Assembly (NCBI RefSeq): GCF_027111295.1
Contig: NZ_CP114287.1
Span: 620,001-684,000 of the forward strand
DNA length: 64,000 nt
Source: Flavobacterium gelatinilyticum
Lineage (GTDB): Bacteria; Bacteroidota; Bacteroidia; Flavobacteriales; Flavobacteriaceae
Reading direction: 5' to 3'
Positions within the stretch are counted from its first letter, which is position 1, and each line of letters opens with the position of its first letter. The notes under the pieces were generated by a model. The model ran no database searches and was not told where the DNA came from. It saw nothing but the letters and a program-made list of their open reading frames with translations. Positions 35,534 through 43,432 of this stretch are shown here, piece after piece. Position numbers and translations under genes: made by a program.

Positions 35534-36838
35534 TTATGACAGATTGATTTTGTATTTTTCTTCTATTGGTGAAAAAGCCTTATTCGGTGCAAGTTCTCCT
35601 ATCTGAAATACTTTTTCAATAAATTCAATACTTTGATCTACTGAAGTATTTTCATTTTTTAAGTGGGCTGCAAAATGGTTTGTTAATTTTTGAATAATTC
35701 TTGAACTGATTAAATCCATCTGTGCATCATCAAAATGGGTTGTTTTCTTTTTTTGAAAAGTAAATTCTGCTGATACAATATCATTTAGCTTGGATTTTAA
35801 GGCATGAATAGTCGGAGCACATTTTCGGCCGTTCACCCAGGTATTCAGTTCTAATTTCAGATCATCAATAATGGCTTCCGCAGCAGGAATATGCTGTTTT
35901 CTCTTTTCTAGCGTGTCATCAGTAATTTGAGATAAATCATCCAGATGTATCAAAGTTACACCGGGGATTTCTTCTACATTGGTATCTACATTGCGAGGGA
36001 TGGATAAATCCAAGATCAATAAGGGTTTCTGTAAAGCAAGCGATGTTTTGTCAATAGTCGGATTTTGTGCTCCTGTAGCTACAACCAGCACATCGGCCTG
36101 TTGCAGTTCCTGTTTTAAATCAGCATAATCTTTTACAATAACATTCAGCTTGCTAGCCAGTAACTCGGCTTTGTTTTTTGTTCTGTTTATAAGGGCAATA
36201 TGGCTGTTTTTAGTATGTTTTACTAAGTTTTCGCACGTATTTCTTCCTATTTTCCCCGTTCCGAATAACAAAATATTTTTGTTTCCAATATCCGCCACAT
36301 TTCGGATAATATACTGCACTGATGCAAAAGAAACTGAAGTTGCACCAGAAGAAATTTTCGTCTCCGTTTTAACTTTTTTGCTCGCCTGAATAACTGTATT
36401 TACCAACCGGTCCAGAAATGTATTGACCAAACCTTCCCGTTTACTATTGTTAAAGGCGGTTTTAATCTGGCTGATGATTTCAAAATCACCCAGAATCTGA
36501 CTGTCTAAACCTGTTCCTACCCGAAACATGTGGCTGACAGCTTCTTGATTCTTATAGATATAAGCAGCCTGCCGAAATTCTTCTACAGATCCATTGCTAT
36601 TTTCGCAAAGCAGTTTGATGAGTTCATAAGGATGATGGGCAAAACCATAAATTTCAGTTCTATTGCAGGTAGAAGTAACTATTAATGATTCTATACCTTC
36701 CGCTTTGGCCTGCATCAATAAATCAGATTGCGCTTTAGTATCTAAACTAAATTTTCCTCTAATTGCTGCATCTGCTTTCTTATAGCTTAACCCTAATGCG
36801 TAAAAAGTAGTGGATCTGGACATATTAAAATTTTCCAT
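35534..36838 (-). CDS. hemA: Glutamyl-tRNA reductase
   Basis: A 434-residue GluTR, the first enzyme of the C5 haem pathway, turning Glu-tRNA into glutamate-1-semialdehyde. The active-site Cys58 is in S-T-C-N-R-T-E-I-Y-G. The NADPH site L-F-G-T-G-K-I-G-R-N lies near residues 192-201, and the C-terminal dimerisation region is complete. It is transcribed away from the envelope cluster, while hemH lies about 5.4 kb away on the other strand. No other haem gene is visible next to it within the window. Confidence 0.95.
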   Translation of the reverse strand: MENFNMSRSTTFYALGLSYKKADAAIRGKFSLDTKAQSDLLMQAKAEGIESLIVTSTCNRTEIYGFAHHPYELIKLLCENSNGSVEEFRQAAYIYKNQEAVSHMFRVGTGLDSQILGDFEIISQIKTAFNNSKREGLVNTFLDRLVNTVIQASKKVKTETKISSGATSVSFASVQYIIRNVADIGNKNILLFGTGKIGRNTCENLVKHTKNSHIALINRTKNKAELLASKLNVIVKDYADLKQELQQADVLVVATGAQNPTIDKTSLALQKPLLILDLSIPRNVDTNVEEIPGVTLIHLDDLSQITDDTLEKRKQHIPAAEAIIDDLKLELNTWVNGRKCAPTIHALKSKLNDIVSAEFTFQKKKTTHFDDAQMDLISSRIIQKLTNHFAAHLKNENTSVDQSIEFIEKVFQIGELAPNKAFSPIEEKYKINLS

Positions 36839-37052
36839 ATTTATGCTCTGCTTAAAAAGTTCAAAAAAATATTACTAACTAATTTATATATAACAACGCC
36901 AGAAGGATTTAATATATCTCTGGGAAGTAAATGGATTCAAATTGGCAATTTTATATAATTCATGCCATTATACAAGAAATCTGAGTTTCAAAATATTTAT
37001 GTACTGATTGTATAATATTAAGAGTCCGGCACTGCAAATAGTAATGAAATAT

Positions 37053-37083
37053 AAAACGCTGCCTTAATAAGGCAGCGTTTTGA
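37053..37083 (-). terminator. Terminator of the globin-like lipoprotein operon
   Basis: AAAACGCTGCCTTA / GGCAGCGTTTT, a strong hairpin ending in T on the minus strand, nine bases past the stop of the lipoprotein gene. Confidence 0.85.
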
Positions 37084-37091
37084 GAAGAAAA

Positions 37092-37685
37092 TTATTTTTG
37101 AACTATAGGAGTTCTCAATGATTCCAATACAGCAACGATATCAGTATAAAGTTCTGTATTTGAAGCAACACCGTTTGCATTGGCCGCAGCCCCTACATAC
37201 CCTTCGAATTTTGTATAATCCGCACTGCTGGATTTTGTCCCCATACGAGGATTTTTTGCAGGATCATGAGCAGCAACCATGTTCAAACCAGAATATGTAT
37301 TTACAGCATTGGTGCCTCCCGTGTTAAATGAAAAGAAATCAGTCAGATTATCTGATAATTTAGCAATATTGGTAGACTGGGTAGTTCCAGTTTCTGCCAA
37401 CAAAGGGGCAAAATGTGCCTGCAGGTTTCCTGCAGCATTCGATTGAACGTCAGCAACAATTAATCCTATAGCTGAATTTACGACTTTTCGGAAACTCAAA
37501 CGTCCCTGCTCGATCATCTGACCTGAATTATCGGGATCGGCAACCATTTTAGTCCCGCCTAAGCGTTCATAGATTGATGCCTTTACAGGAGGTGCTGGGG
37601 TTTCGTCGTCATTACTGCTGCAGGAAATCATAGCTGCAGATGCAGCAAGTAATACACTAAGTGTAAGTTTTGAATAAATTTTCAT
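37092..37685 (-). CDS. Truncated-haemoglobin-like lipoprotein
   Basis: A 197-residue lipoprotein: signal peptide with a lipobox ending at Cys22 (M-I-S-C-S-S). The mature part starts with S-I-Y-E-R-L-G-G-T, the usual opening of group 1 truncated globins. Later it has L-N-M-V-A-A-H-D-P, where His is the expected proximal ligand region, and a last helix with V-A-V-L-E-S-L-R. A surface or periplasmic globin tethered by lipid would be unusual. The middle region is long and low in helix-typical sequence, so haem binding is uncertain. Second gene of an operon whose promoter has the ECF-like motif. Confidence 0.65.
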   Translation of the reverse strand: MKIYSKLTLSVLLAASAAMISCSSNDDETPAPPVKASIYERLGGTKMVADPDNSGQMIEQGRLSFRKVVNSAIGLIVADVQSNAAGNLQAHFAPLLAETGTTQSTNIAKLSDNLTDFFSFNTGGTNAVNTYSGLNMVAAHDPAKNPRMGTKSSSADYTKFEGYVGAAANANGVASNTELYTDIVAVLESLRTPIVQK

Positions 37686-37706
37686 AAATTTAAAGGTATT
37701 AAAGGG

Positions 37707-38141
37707 TTAATTAAAAAAACGATTTATCTTTTGAGACAGTCTATAGCTCAAACTATTTTGATTCATGGGGCAGACTTCTTTGTTTGCTAAATTGGCTGGT
37801 AAAATATAACGCTGGGCATCATAACGTCCTTTAGCCATCAACTCTTTGAAAACTTTCTCAGAGTTTGTAATTTTATTGTTGTGGAAGTACACCACAACAT
37901 TTCTTTTAACGATGATAGAGTCTGATGTCAGGCCTTTTATGCTTCTAAGGTCGGCACAGATTTTTCTGGCCTGCAGAGAATCGATATCTGATTTAAAATC
38001 GATTCTGCTTACCTGAAGATTTGGCGTATCATAAACCGGTGGTTTGGCCGTTATGATATGAAAAAGCAAAATCGCGACAAACAGCCCAAATATCCCACTA
38101 AGTATAAAGATTCCTCTTTTGATTATTTTATTAGTTTTCAT
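37707..38141 (-). CDS. Membrane-anchored protein of unknown function
   Basis: A 144-residue protein with one N-terminal membrane helix (about residues 8-30) and a small external domain. Residues 45-105 have a beta-alpha-beta-beta-alpha-beta look (V-S-R-I-D-F, then S-I-K-G-L-T-S-D-S-I-I-V, V-V-V-Y-F-H), reminiscent of heavy-metal-associated folds but without their C-x-x-C. It lies 21 bases upstream of the globin-like lipoprotein on the same strand. An ECF-like promoter ends about 20 bases before its ATG. Confidence 0.6.
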   Translation of the reverse strand: MKTNKIIKRGIFILSGIFGLFVAILLFHIITAKPPVYDTPNLQVSRIDFKSDIDSLQARKICADLRSIKGLTSDSIIVKRNVVVYFHNNKITNSEKVFKELMAKGRYDAQRYILPANLANKEVCPMNQNSLSYRLSQKINRFFN

Positions 38142-38160
38142 AGTTCTTTTAAGTTTTTAA

Positions 38161-38194
38161 AATTATCTACGTGTACTTCATCGCTGCGGTTTTA
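38161..38194 (-). promoter_or_regulatory. ECF-like promoter P1
   Basis: On the minus strand TAAAACC (38194-38188), 16 bases, then CGTAGATAATT (38171-38161). The start of the 144-residue protein follows 20 bases later. P2 has the same CGTAGATAATTT and the same spacing. Confidence 0.65.
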
Positions 38195-38271
38195 GAAATA
38201 ATTGAAAATCGATCAATTTAGAATCATTTTAAATACAGAAATTACCTAATAATTTAATTATAAAGCAGATA

Positions 38272-39111
38272 CTAGAAAACCCTGGCAAGATTGAATCCAA
38301 AAAATATATCTCCTTTTGTCCAGTCGCCAGTGGTTCTTCCCAGATACCCAGCCTCATCAATTGCCTGTGAACTGGTAAAATGCATTTGGAAAACATGTCC
38401 GCCGGTTTCTAAATCAAAACCTATAGATAATGGATTTTTATAAAGAGAATTTGGCGCCCTGTTTAAATGCGCCGCATAATCCATATTTAAGGACCAGCGC
38501 TTAGCGAATTTATATCTTCCTCCAAATCCTATGGCATATTGGGAATTGCTTTGGTCTACGTCATCAACAAAGTTTTGATGAAAGAATGACGGCACAATTT
38601 CTAAAGACAGCTTTTCAGAGAATTTTCTGGAAATCAGCAGCTGCGCAACATACGTAAGCCTGTCTTTAAATTGAAGTTTAGGATACAGGCTTTCTTTTAA
38701 TGTATTGTTGATAGACAAACTATTAAAGCCGGCGATAGTAACAGGAAAACCGTCCTTTATTTGAGGAAGCAACATATACTTTGTCGCAAAATCATAAGCA
38801 AATTCACTTCTGGCGGCACTTACGTTGAGTTCATTTGTTACACCGTAAATAAATTTAATCTGCGTATTGGCATTATCGAGTCCATAGAAACCTTCAAAGC
38901 CATCTTTAATAGAGCCGAATCGGTGTGCAACAACAAAATACAAATCGCCTTTTGCGGCCAATTTAGTAGATTCGAGATTAACGATTTTTAAGGCTTTGAA
39001 TGCAGATGTCACTTTTTCTTTTGCAGAAGGAGTTTCTACTCCAGACAATAAATCGGTTTGGGAGAAGGTTAAGAGCGGAAATAAAAAAAATAATAGAATA
39101 AAGTTTTTCAT
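38272..39111 (-). CDS. DUF5777 outer-membrane beta-barrel protein
   Basis: A 279-residue protein with a signal peptide ending T-F-S-Q. The mature part alternates polar and hydrophobic residues as in a beta barrel and ends in aromatic F (L-A-R-V-F), as expected for outer-membrane insertion. The H-R-F-G-S-I-K-D-G-F-E-G-F-Y-G-L motif near residue 63 is typical of DUF5777. Members often lie near cytochrome c and YceI genes in Bacteroidota, as here. It is 27 bases after the OB-fold gene in the same operon. Confidence 0.8.
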   Translation of the reverse strand: MKNFILLFFLFPLLTFSQTDLLSGVETPSAKEKVTSAFKALKIVNLESTKLAAKGDLYFVVAHRFGSIKDGFEGFYGLDNANTQIKFIYGVTNELNVSAARSEFAYDFATKYMLLPQIKDGFPVTIAGFNSLSINNTLKESLYPKLQFKDRLTYVAQLLISRKFSEKLSLEIVPSFFHQNFVDDVDQSNSQYAIGFGGRYKFAKRWSLNMDYAAHLNRAPNSLYKNPLSIGFDLETGGHVFQMHFTSSQAIDEAGYLGRTTGDWTKGDIFFGFNLARVF

Positions 39112-39138
39112 GAGGTTAGTTTTAAATTGTTATTTGTA

Positions 39139-39528
39139 TTAGTGTACAACTGAAGATTGGTCTATTTTAAATTCCTGGAGCAATTCGTCATATCCTAAAA
39201 AACGCCCTTTAATTTTTAGGGTTTTTCCAGATATAATATTTTGCGGCAAACGGTTTTTGAATGTCACAAATACTTTTTCGCTCATAACAATTCCATTATT
39301 GGCTTTATCAATACTTGTTACTCGTGCAGATAGTTCAATTGTTTTGTCCTGATATTTGATGTAAGCCAGAGAGTCGTTTGAAGTAAACTCTCTTTCTAGT
39401 TCGTTAACGGTTACAACATAATCGGCAGTTTCTGATTCTATATTTCTATGCCCTTTGTAGATGTAGAGGCATGCGGAAATTCCGATTATTATAAAAAGGA
39501 AAATTGTAATTAGTATTTTTTTTCTCAT
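39139..39528 (-). CDS. OB-fold (tRNA_anti-like) membrane-anchored protein
   Basis: A 129-residue protein with an N-terminal hydrophobic segment ending I-S-A-C-L-Y-I-Y, either a membrane anchor or a lipoprotein signal. The rest has the tRNA_anti-like OB-fold plan: E-F-T-S-N-D-S-L-A, I-E-L-S-A-R-V-T-S-I-D, V-F-V-T-F-K, then L-K-I-K-G-R-F-L-G-Y-D. These folds bind small ligands or oligosaccharides; the ligand here is unknown. First gene of the operon with the DUF5777 barrel. Confidence 0.7.
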   Translation of the reverse strand: MRKKILITIFLFIIIGISACLYIYKGHRNIESETADYVVTVNELEREFTSNDSLAYIKYQDKTIELSARVTSIDKANNGIVMSEKVFVTFKNRLPQNIISGKTLKIKGRFLGYDELLQEFKIDQSSVVH

Positions 39529-39548
39529 AACTGGTTTTTAGTATTTCA

Positions 39549-39582
39549 AATTATCTACGTTAAAAAATACCTATTGGATTTA
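39549..39582 (-). promoter_or_regulatory. ECF-like promoter P2
   Basis: On the minus strand TAAATCC (39582-39576), 16 bases, then CGTAGATAATT (39559-39549). The OB-fold gene starts about 23 bases later. Confidence 0.65.
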
Positions 39583-39604
39583 AATCATTAAATATGCCTC
39601 TTGC

Positions 39605-39635
39605 CAAATCTGTATTATTCTTTTCAACGTATATA
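39605..39635 (+). promoter_or_regulatory. ECF-like promoter P3 (weaker match)
   Basis: CAAATCT (39605-39611), 16 bases, then CGTATATA (39628-39635) ahead of the cytochrome gene, 65 bases before its ATG. A housekeeping-like box TAATTTTG (39634-39641) overlaps it, so both sigma types could act here. Confidence 0.45.
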
Positions 39636-39699
39636 ATTTTGAAATGCCTGATGATCCTTAAAAAAATCATGTATTTATTTATAACTAAAAACCAATCTT

Positions 39700-40068
39700 A
39701 TGAATTTAAAAACCCTTTTGGCCATCTCATCATTAGCTTCAATCTTTGTAAGCTGTGCCAACGATGATCCAAGTACTTTAATTGACTCTACACCAATTAA
39801 TGGTTTGGCAACATACAGCCAAAATGTAAAATCTATTATTGATAATAACTGTGTTGTATGCCATGCGGCAGTTCCTAAAAATGGAGCGCCGATGTCTTTA
39901 GTTACTTATGAACAGGTTAAAAATGCAGTTTTAAATCGAGGATTGCTTACACGAATTTCTTTAGAAAATGGAGATAGTTCCTTAATGCCACAGGGTGGCC
40001 CAAGATTGCCTCAAGCGACTATTGACATTATAAATAAATGGAATCAGGATGGATTATTAGAACAATAA
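39700..40068 (+). CDS. Exported c-type cytochrome lipoprotein
   Basis: A 122-residue lipoprotein with lipobox Cys19 (F-V-S-C-A-N). One haem site C51-V-V-C-H55 is present, and Met96 in S-L-M-P-Q-G is the likely second iron ligand. The short length and C-terminal I-I-N-K-W-N-Q-D-G fit monohaem class I domains found in surface or periplasmic electron carriers. It is the first gene of a three-gene operon with two YceI proteins. Confidence 0.85.
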   Translation: MNLKTLLAISSLASIFVSCANDDPSTLIDSTPINGLATYSQNVKSIIDNNCVVCHAAVPKNGAPMSLVTYEQVKNAVLNRGLLTRISLENGDSSLMPQGGPRLPQATIDIINKWNQDGLLEQ

Positions 40069-40082
40069 TCCAGAACAAGAAA

Positions 40083-40622
40083 ATGAAGAAAATCATAATT
40101 ATGCCAATGCTATTGGCTTCTTTTATTGTTTTTTCACAAGAGAAAATAGTAACCAAATCAGCAACAATAACCCTTGAAGCTTCAGTTCCCTCTTTTCAGC
40201 CGGTTGTGGGAACTAACAGCAGCGTAACTTTTGTTTTAAATCCCGTAACAGGAGAAGTAGCAAGTCTGGCTTTAATGAAAGGATTTGAATTTGAAATGGC
40301 ATTAATGGAAGAACATTTTAATGAAAATTACATGGAAACCGATAAATATCCAAAAGCTATTTTTAGAGGGCAAATAGAAGGATTCGACATTAAAAATCTA
40401 ACTGAAGATTATAAAGATTATATCATAAAAGGAAAATTAGAAGTACATGGAAAATCCAAGGATATAAGTGCCAGTGCAAAAATTACAAGATCGGGTTCCA
40501 GAGTCACCCTTATATCTGATTTTGAAATAAATGCAAGTGATTTTAACATTCCAATTCCAGCGCTTATTAAATATAAACTGGATAATAAAGTCAAAATTCA
40601 AATTATTGCAGTTTTAAAATAA
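40083..40622 (+). CDS. YceI-family protein (copy 1)
   Basis: A 179-residue exported lipocalin-like protein. I start at ATG 40083, after the cytochrome stop, because this begins the signal peptide M-K-K-I-I-I-M-P. YceI features include F-V-L-N-P-V-T-G, M-E-E-H-F-N-E-N-Y-M-E-T-D-K-Y-P-K-A-I-F and I-K-G-K-L-E-V-H-G. YceI folds bind polyisoprenoids or quinone-like lipids in the periplasm. Pairing with a cytochrome suggests quinone- or lipid-linked redox work. Confidence 0.88.
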   Translation: MKKIIIMPMLLASFIVFSQEKIVTKSATITLEASVPSFQPVVGTNSSVTFVLNPVTGEVASLALMKGFEFEMALMEEHFNENYMETDKYPKAIFRGQIEGFDIKNLTEDYKDYIIKGKLEVHGKSKDISASAKITRSGSRVTLISDFEINASDFNIPIPALIKYKLDNKVKIQIIAVLK

Positions 40623-40669
40623 GACTGCGCAAAAGTAGAATGATTTTATAAAAAAATAAAGGCGAAATA

Positions 40670-41221
40670 ATGAAAAAAACAATACTTATTGCAATGCTGT
40701 GTGTTTGCGCCATTGGCGTATCACAAGAAAAAATGGTCAGTAAATCGGCAAAAGTTACTTTTGAAGCTTCCGTTGCTTCTTTTGAAGAAGTTAAAGCAGT
40801 AAATCGGAATGTTACTTTTGTTTTGAATCCAGCAACAGGAGAGATTGCAAGTTTAGCCCTGATGAAAGGTTTCCAGTTTAAGGTTGCTTTAATGGAAGAA
40901 CACTTTAATGAAAATTACATCGAAAGTGACCAATATCCAAAAGCCGTATTTAAAGGAAAAATAGAAGGATTTGATCTTCAAAGTTTAAGCGCAGATGCTA
41001 AGGATTTTATCATTAAAGGCAAATTAGAACTTCACGGTAAATCCAGGGATATAAATACAGCTGCAAAGATAAGCAGATCACCATCAGGGGTTAGCATTTC
41101 ATGTAATTTCAGCGTAAATGCCAGTGATTTTAATATTGAAATCCCAAATTTGGTTAAAAGCAAGCTTTCCAATAAAATAAATATCCAGGTTGCCGCAGTC
41201 TTAGGGGCAAATAGGCAATAA
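40670..41221 (+). CDS. YceI-family protein (copy 2)
   Basis: A 183-residue exported YceI protein closely related to the gene 48 bases upstream: A-L-M-E-E-H-F-N-E-N-Y-I-E-S-D-Q-Y-P-K-A matches copy 1 with few changes. The pair is a tandem duplication within the operon. The signal peptide ends I-G-V-S-Q. The C-terminal tail has a few extra residues. Confidence 0.88.
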   Translation: MKKTILIAMLCVCAIGVSQEKMVSKSAKVTFEASVASFEEVKAVNRNVTFVLNPATGEIASLALMKGFQFKVALMEEHFNENYIESDQYPKAVFKGKIEGFDLQSLSADAKDFIIKGKLELHGKSRDINTAAKISRSPSGVSISCNFSVNASDFNIEIPNLVKSKLSNKINIQVAAVLGANRQ

Positions 41222-41269
41222 CCGCCTAAACACTATCTTGAAAAGTCAATAATTTTTTATATCAAATAA

Positions 41270-42163
41270 ATGCAGGAAGAAATACAAATTGAGCAAGGCC
41301 TTACCCTTATCCGTTTCCAGAACGAGAGTTCAGAATCTTTTTTTGCACAGCACGAAATAGGTGCCGGCCTGATACAGTTTCATTTCGGACTAAAAGGCAA
41401 TGCATTTTTTTTGTCCAGTCAGGATCATTGCACTTTAGAATTGAAAGAGGAAAAATCACTGATTTTGTGCAATCTGCAGCAATCATTGCTTCAATTAGAG
41501 CTTTCTCCAAATTCATGGGTGATTTCAGTTATTGTTTCGATTGAGAAATTTCACTCATTATTTTCCGTTAAAACAGATTATATTACTATTTTAAGCCCCG
41601 ATAATAAGAAAAAAAAGGATTATACCGAAGGGAACATTAGTCCTTCGATGGCTATTGTTTTGAGACAGTTGTTTCATTATAGCCTTCATCCCTCCCTAAA
41701 GAACCTTTATTATAAAGGAAAAGTATACGAATTGTTGAGTTTGTATTTCAATAAAATGGAAGATCCAAACGCAGGACAATGTCCATTTTTGATTGATGAA
41801 GATAACGTGCTGAAAATCAGAAAAGCCAGAGAAATCATTATCGCCAATATGGCCGAACCACCGGGATTACAGCAATTGGCAGATGAAATTGGACTGAACA
41901 TGAAAAAATTAAAAATAGGTTTCAAACAAATTTACGGAGATACGGTTTATGGTTTTCTGTTTGATTACAAAATGGATTTCGCCAGAAAACTGCTTGACAG
42001 CGGTTCCTACAATGTAAATGAAGTGGGGCTTAAAATAGGTTACAGCACCGGAAGCCACTTTATTGTGGGATTCAGGAAAAAATTTTCCACAACTCCAAAG
42101 AAATACCTGATGTCTGTTACTACCAACTTTAAAACATCGTCGATTTTATTACAGCATAAATAA
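41270..42163 (+). CDS. AraC-family regulator (PchR-like)
   Basis: A 297-residue regulator. The N-terminal part (1-180) is an unspecified ligand-sensing domain. The C-terminal AraC domain has G-L-Q-Q-L-A-D-E-I-G-L-N-M-K-K-L-K-I-G-F-K and I-G-Y-S-T-G-S-H-F-I-V-G-F-R-K-K-F-S-T-T-P. It resembles PchR-type iron regulators. It lies 108 bases before hemH and probably controls haem genes. It shares a strand with the YceI operon but is separated by 48 bases. Confidence 0.85.
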   Translation: MQEEIQIEQGLTLIRFQNESSESFFAQHEIGAGLIQFHFGLKGNAFFLSSQDHCTLELKEEKSLILCNLQQSLLQLELSPNSWVISVIVSIEKFHSLFSVKTDYITILSPDNKKKKDYTEGNISPSMAIVLRQLFHYSLHPSLKNLYYKGKVYELLSLYFNKMEDPNAGQCPFLIDEDNVLKIRKAREIIIANMAEPPGLQQLADEIGLNMKKLKIGFKQIYGDTVYGFLFDYKMDFARKLLDSGSYNVNEVGLKIGYSTGSHFIVGFRKKFSTTPKKYLMSVTTNFKTSSILLQHK

Positions 42164-42271
42164 AAAATAATATTTTTCCTTTTTCTAAAAGGCAGCCAAT
42201 ACTATTTTTAGCATCAATTTAAACAACAAATACTTAAAGCCTGAAGCTTAAAGTAAAAAGCAAAAAAAAAA

Positions 42272-43285
42272 ATGAAAGGTGTATTATTAGTAAATTTAGG
42301 ATCTCCCGAAAGCCCGACACCAAAAGATGTAAAGCCCTATTTAGATGAATTTTTAATGGATAAATATGTGATCGATGTTCCGTATTTACTAAGAGCTTTA
42401 TTAGTCCGAGGCATCATCTTAAGAAAAAGACCCGAAGAATCGGCACATGCTTATGCAAAAATCTGGTGGGATGAAGGTTCTCCCCTTGTGGTGCTTTCAG
42501 AAAGAATGCAGAAAAAAGTACAGCCTTTGGTAAACGTTCCGGTTTCTTTGGCAATGCGTTACGGAAGTATGACTATCGAGAAAGGACTGCAGGAACTGCA
42601 CGTAAAAGGAGTTACAGAAGTACTGCTTTTTCCGCTGTATCCGCAATATGCAATGGCTTCAACATTAACTATTTTGGTTAAAGCAGAAGAAATCCGCAAG
42701 AAGAAATTTCCACAAATGACTTTTACCGATGTTCCTGCGTTTTACAATAAACCGGATTATATAAGGAATCTGGCGGATTCCATTCAGAAACATTTAGCCG
42801 GATTTCAATACGATCATTTGTTATTCTCGTATCACGGAATCCCGGAACGTCACATCCGCAAAACAGATGTAACCAAATCCCATTGCAAAATTGACGGGTC
42901 CTGCTGCATGACACCTTCGCCGGCACATAATTTTTGTTATCGTCACCAATGTTATCAAACCACAAAGCAAGTCGTACAATTATTAGGTCTTCCCGAGGAT
43001 AAATACAGCTTAACTTTCCAGTCGCGACTAGCTGGAGATAAATGGCTTGAGCCTTACACTGATATTGAAATTGATAAAATGCCGGCAAAAGGAATTAAAA
43101 ATCTGGCCGTTGTAACACCTGCTTTCGTTTCGGATTGTTTAGAAACGCTCGAAGAAATCGCCATGCGCGCCAAAGAAGATTTTGAGATAAATGGAGGAGA
43201 AAATTTCCTGGCTATTCCCTGTTTGAATGACGACCAGAACTGGTGCCAGACTGTTAGCAACTGGATTAATGACTGGGCTGAATAA
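42272..43285 (+). CDS. hemH: Ferrochelatase
   Basis: A 337-residue ferrochelatase that inserts iron into protoporphyrin. The active-site His is in S-Y-H-G-I-P-E-R-H. A Cys-rich segment C-K-I-D-G-S-C-C near residue 206, with C-Y-R-H-Q-C following, is normal for Bacteroidota HemH. The complete G-S-P-x-x-P start (L-V-N-L-G-S-P-E-S-P) supports the ATG. It follows the AraC gene on the same strand. Confidence 0.95.
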   Translation: MKGVLLVNLGSPESPTPKDVKPYLDEFLMDKYVIDVPYLLRALLVRGIILRKRPEESAHAYAKIWWDEGSPLVVLSERMQKKVQPLVNVPVSLAMRYGSMTIEKGLQELHVKGVTEVLLFPLYPQYAMASTLTILVKAEEIRKKKFPQMTFTDVPAFYNKPDYIRNLADSIQKHLAGFQYDHLLFSYHGIPERHIRKTDVTKSHCKIDGSCCMTPSPAHNFCYRHQCYQTTKQVVQLLGLPEDKYSLTFQSRLAGDKWLEPYTDIEIDKMPAKGIKNLAVVTPAFVSDCLETLEEIAMRAKEDFEINGGENFLAIPCLNDDQNWCQTVSNWINDWAE

Positions 43286-43377
43286 TGCTAAAATAGCAAT
43301 AGGGAATATTGGAGCTTTCATTATTACTATATCAATTCGTCCCTTGTATTAATTTTAATTTATTTTTTTACCTCTTT

Positions 43378-43408
43378 TAAAACCAAAAAGAATATTAAAG
43401 CGTAAATG
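43378..43408 (+). promoter_or_regulatory. ECF-like promoter P4 (fasciclin)
   Basis: TAAAACC (43378-43384), 16 bases, then CGTAAATG (43401-43408). The fasciclin ATG is about 25 bases later. The upstream half is identical to P1, and spacing is the same in all four sites. Confidence 0.65.
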
Positions 43409-43432
43409 ACTTTATAACTTAAAAAAGTAATT

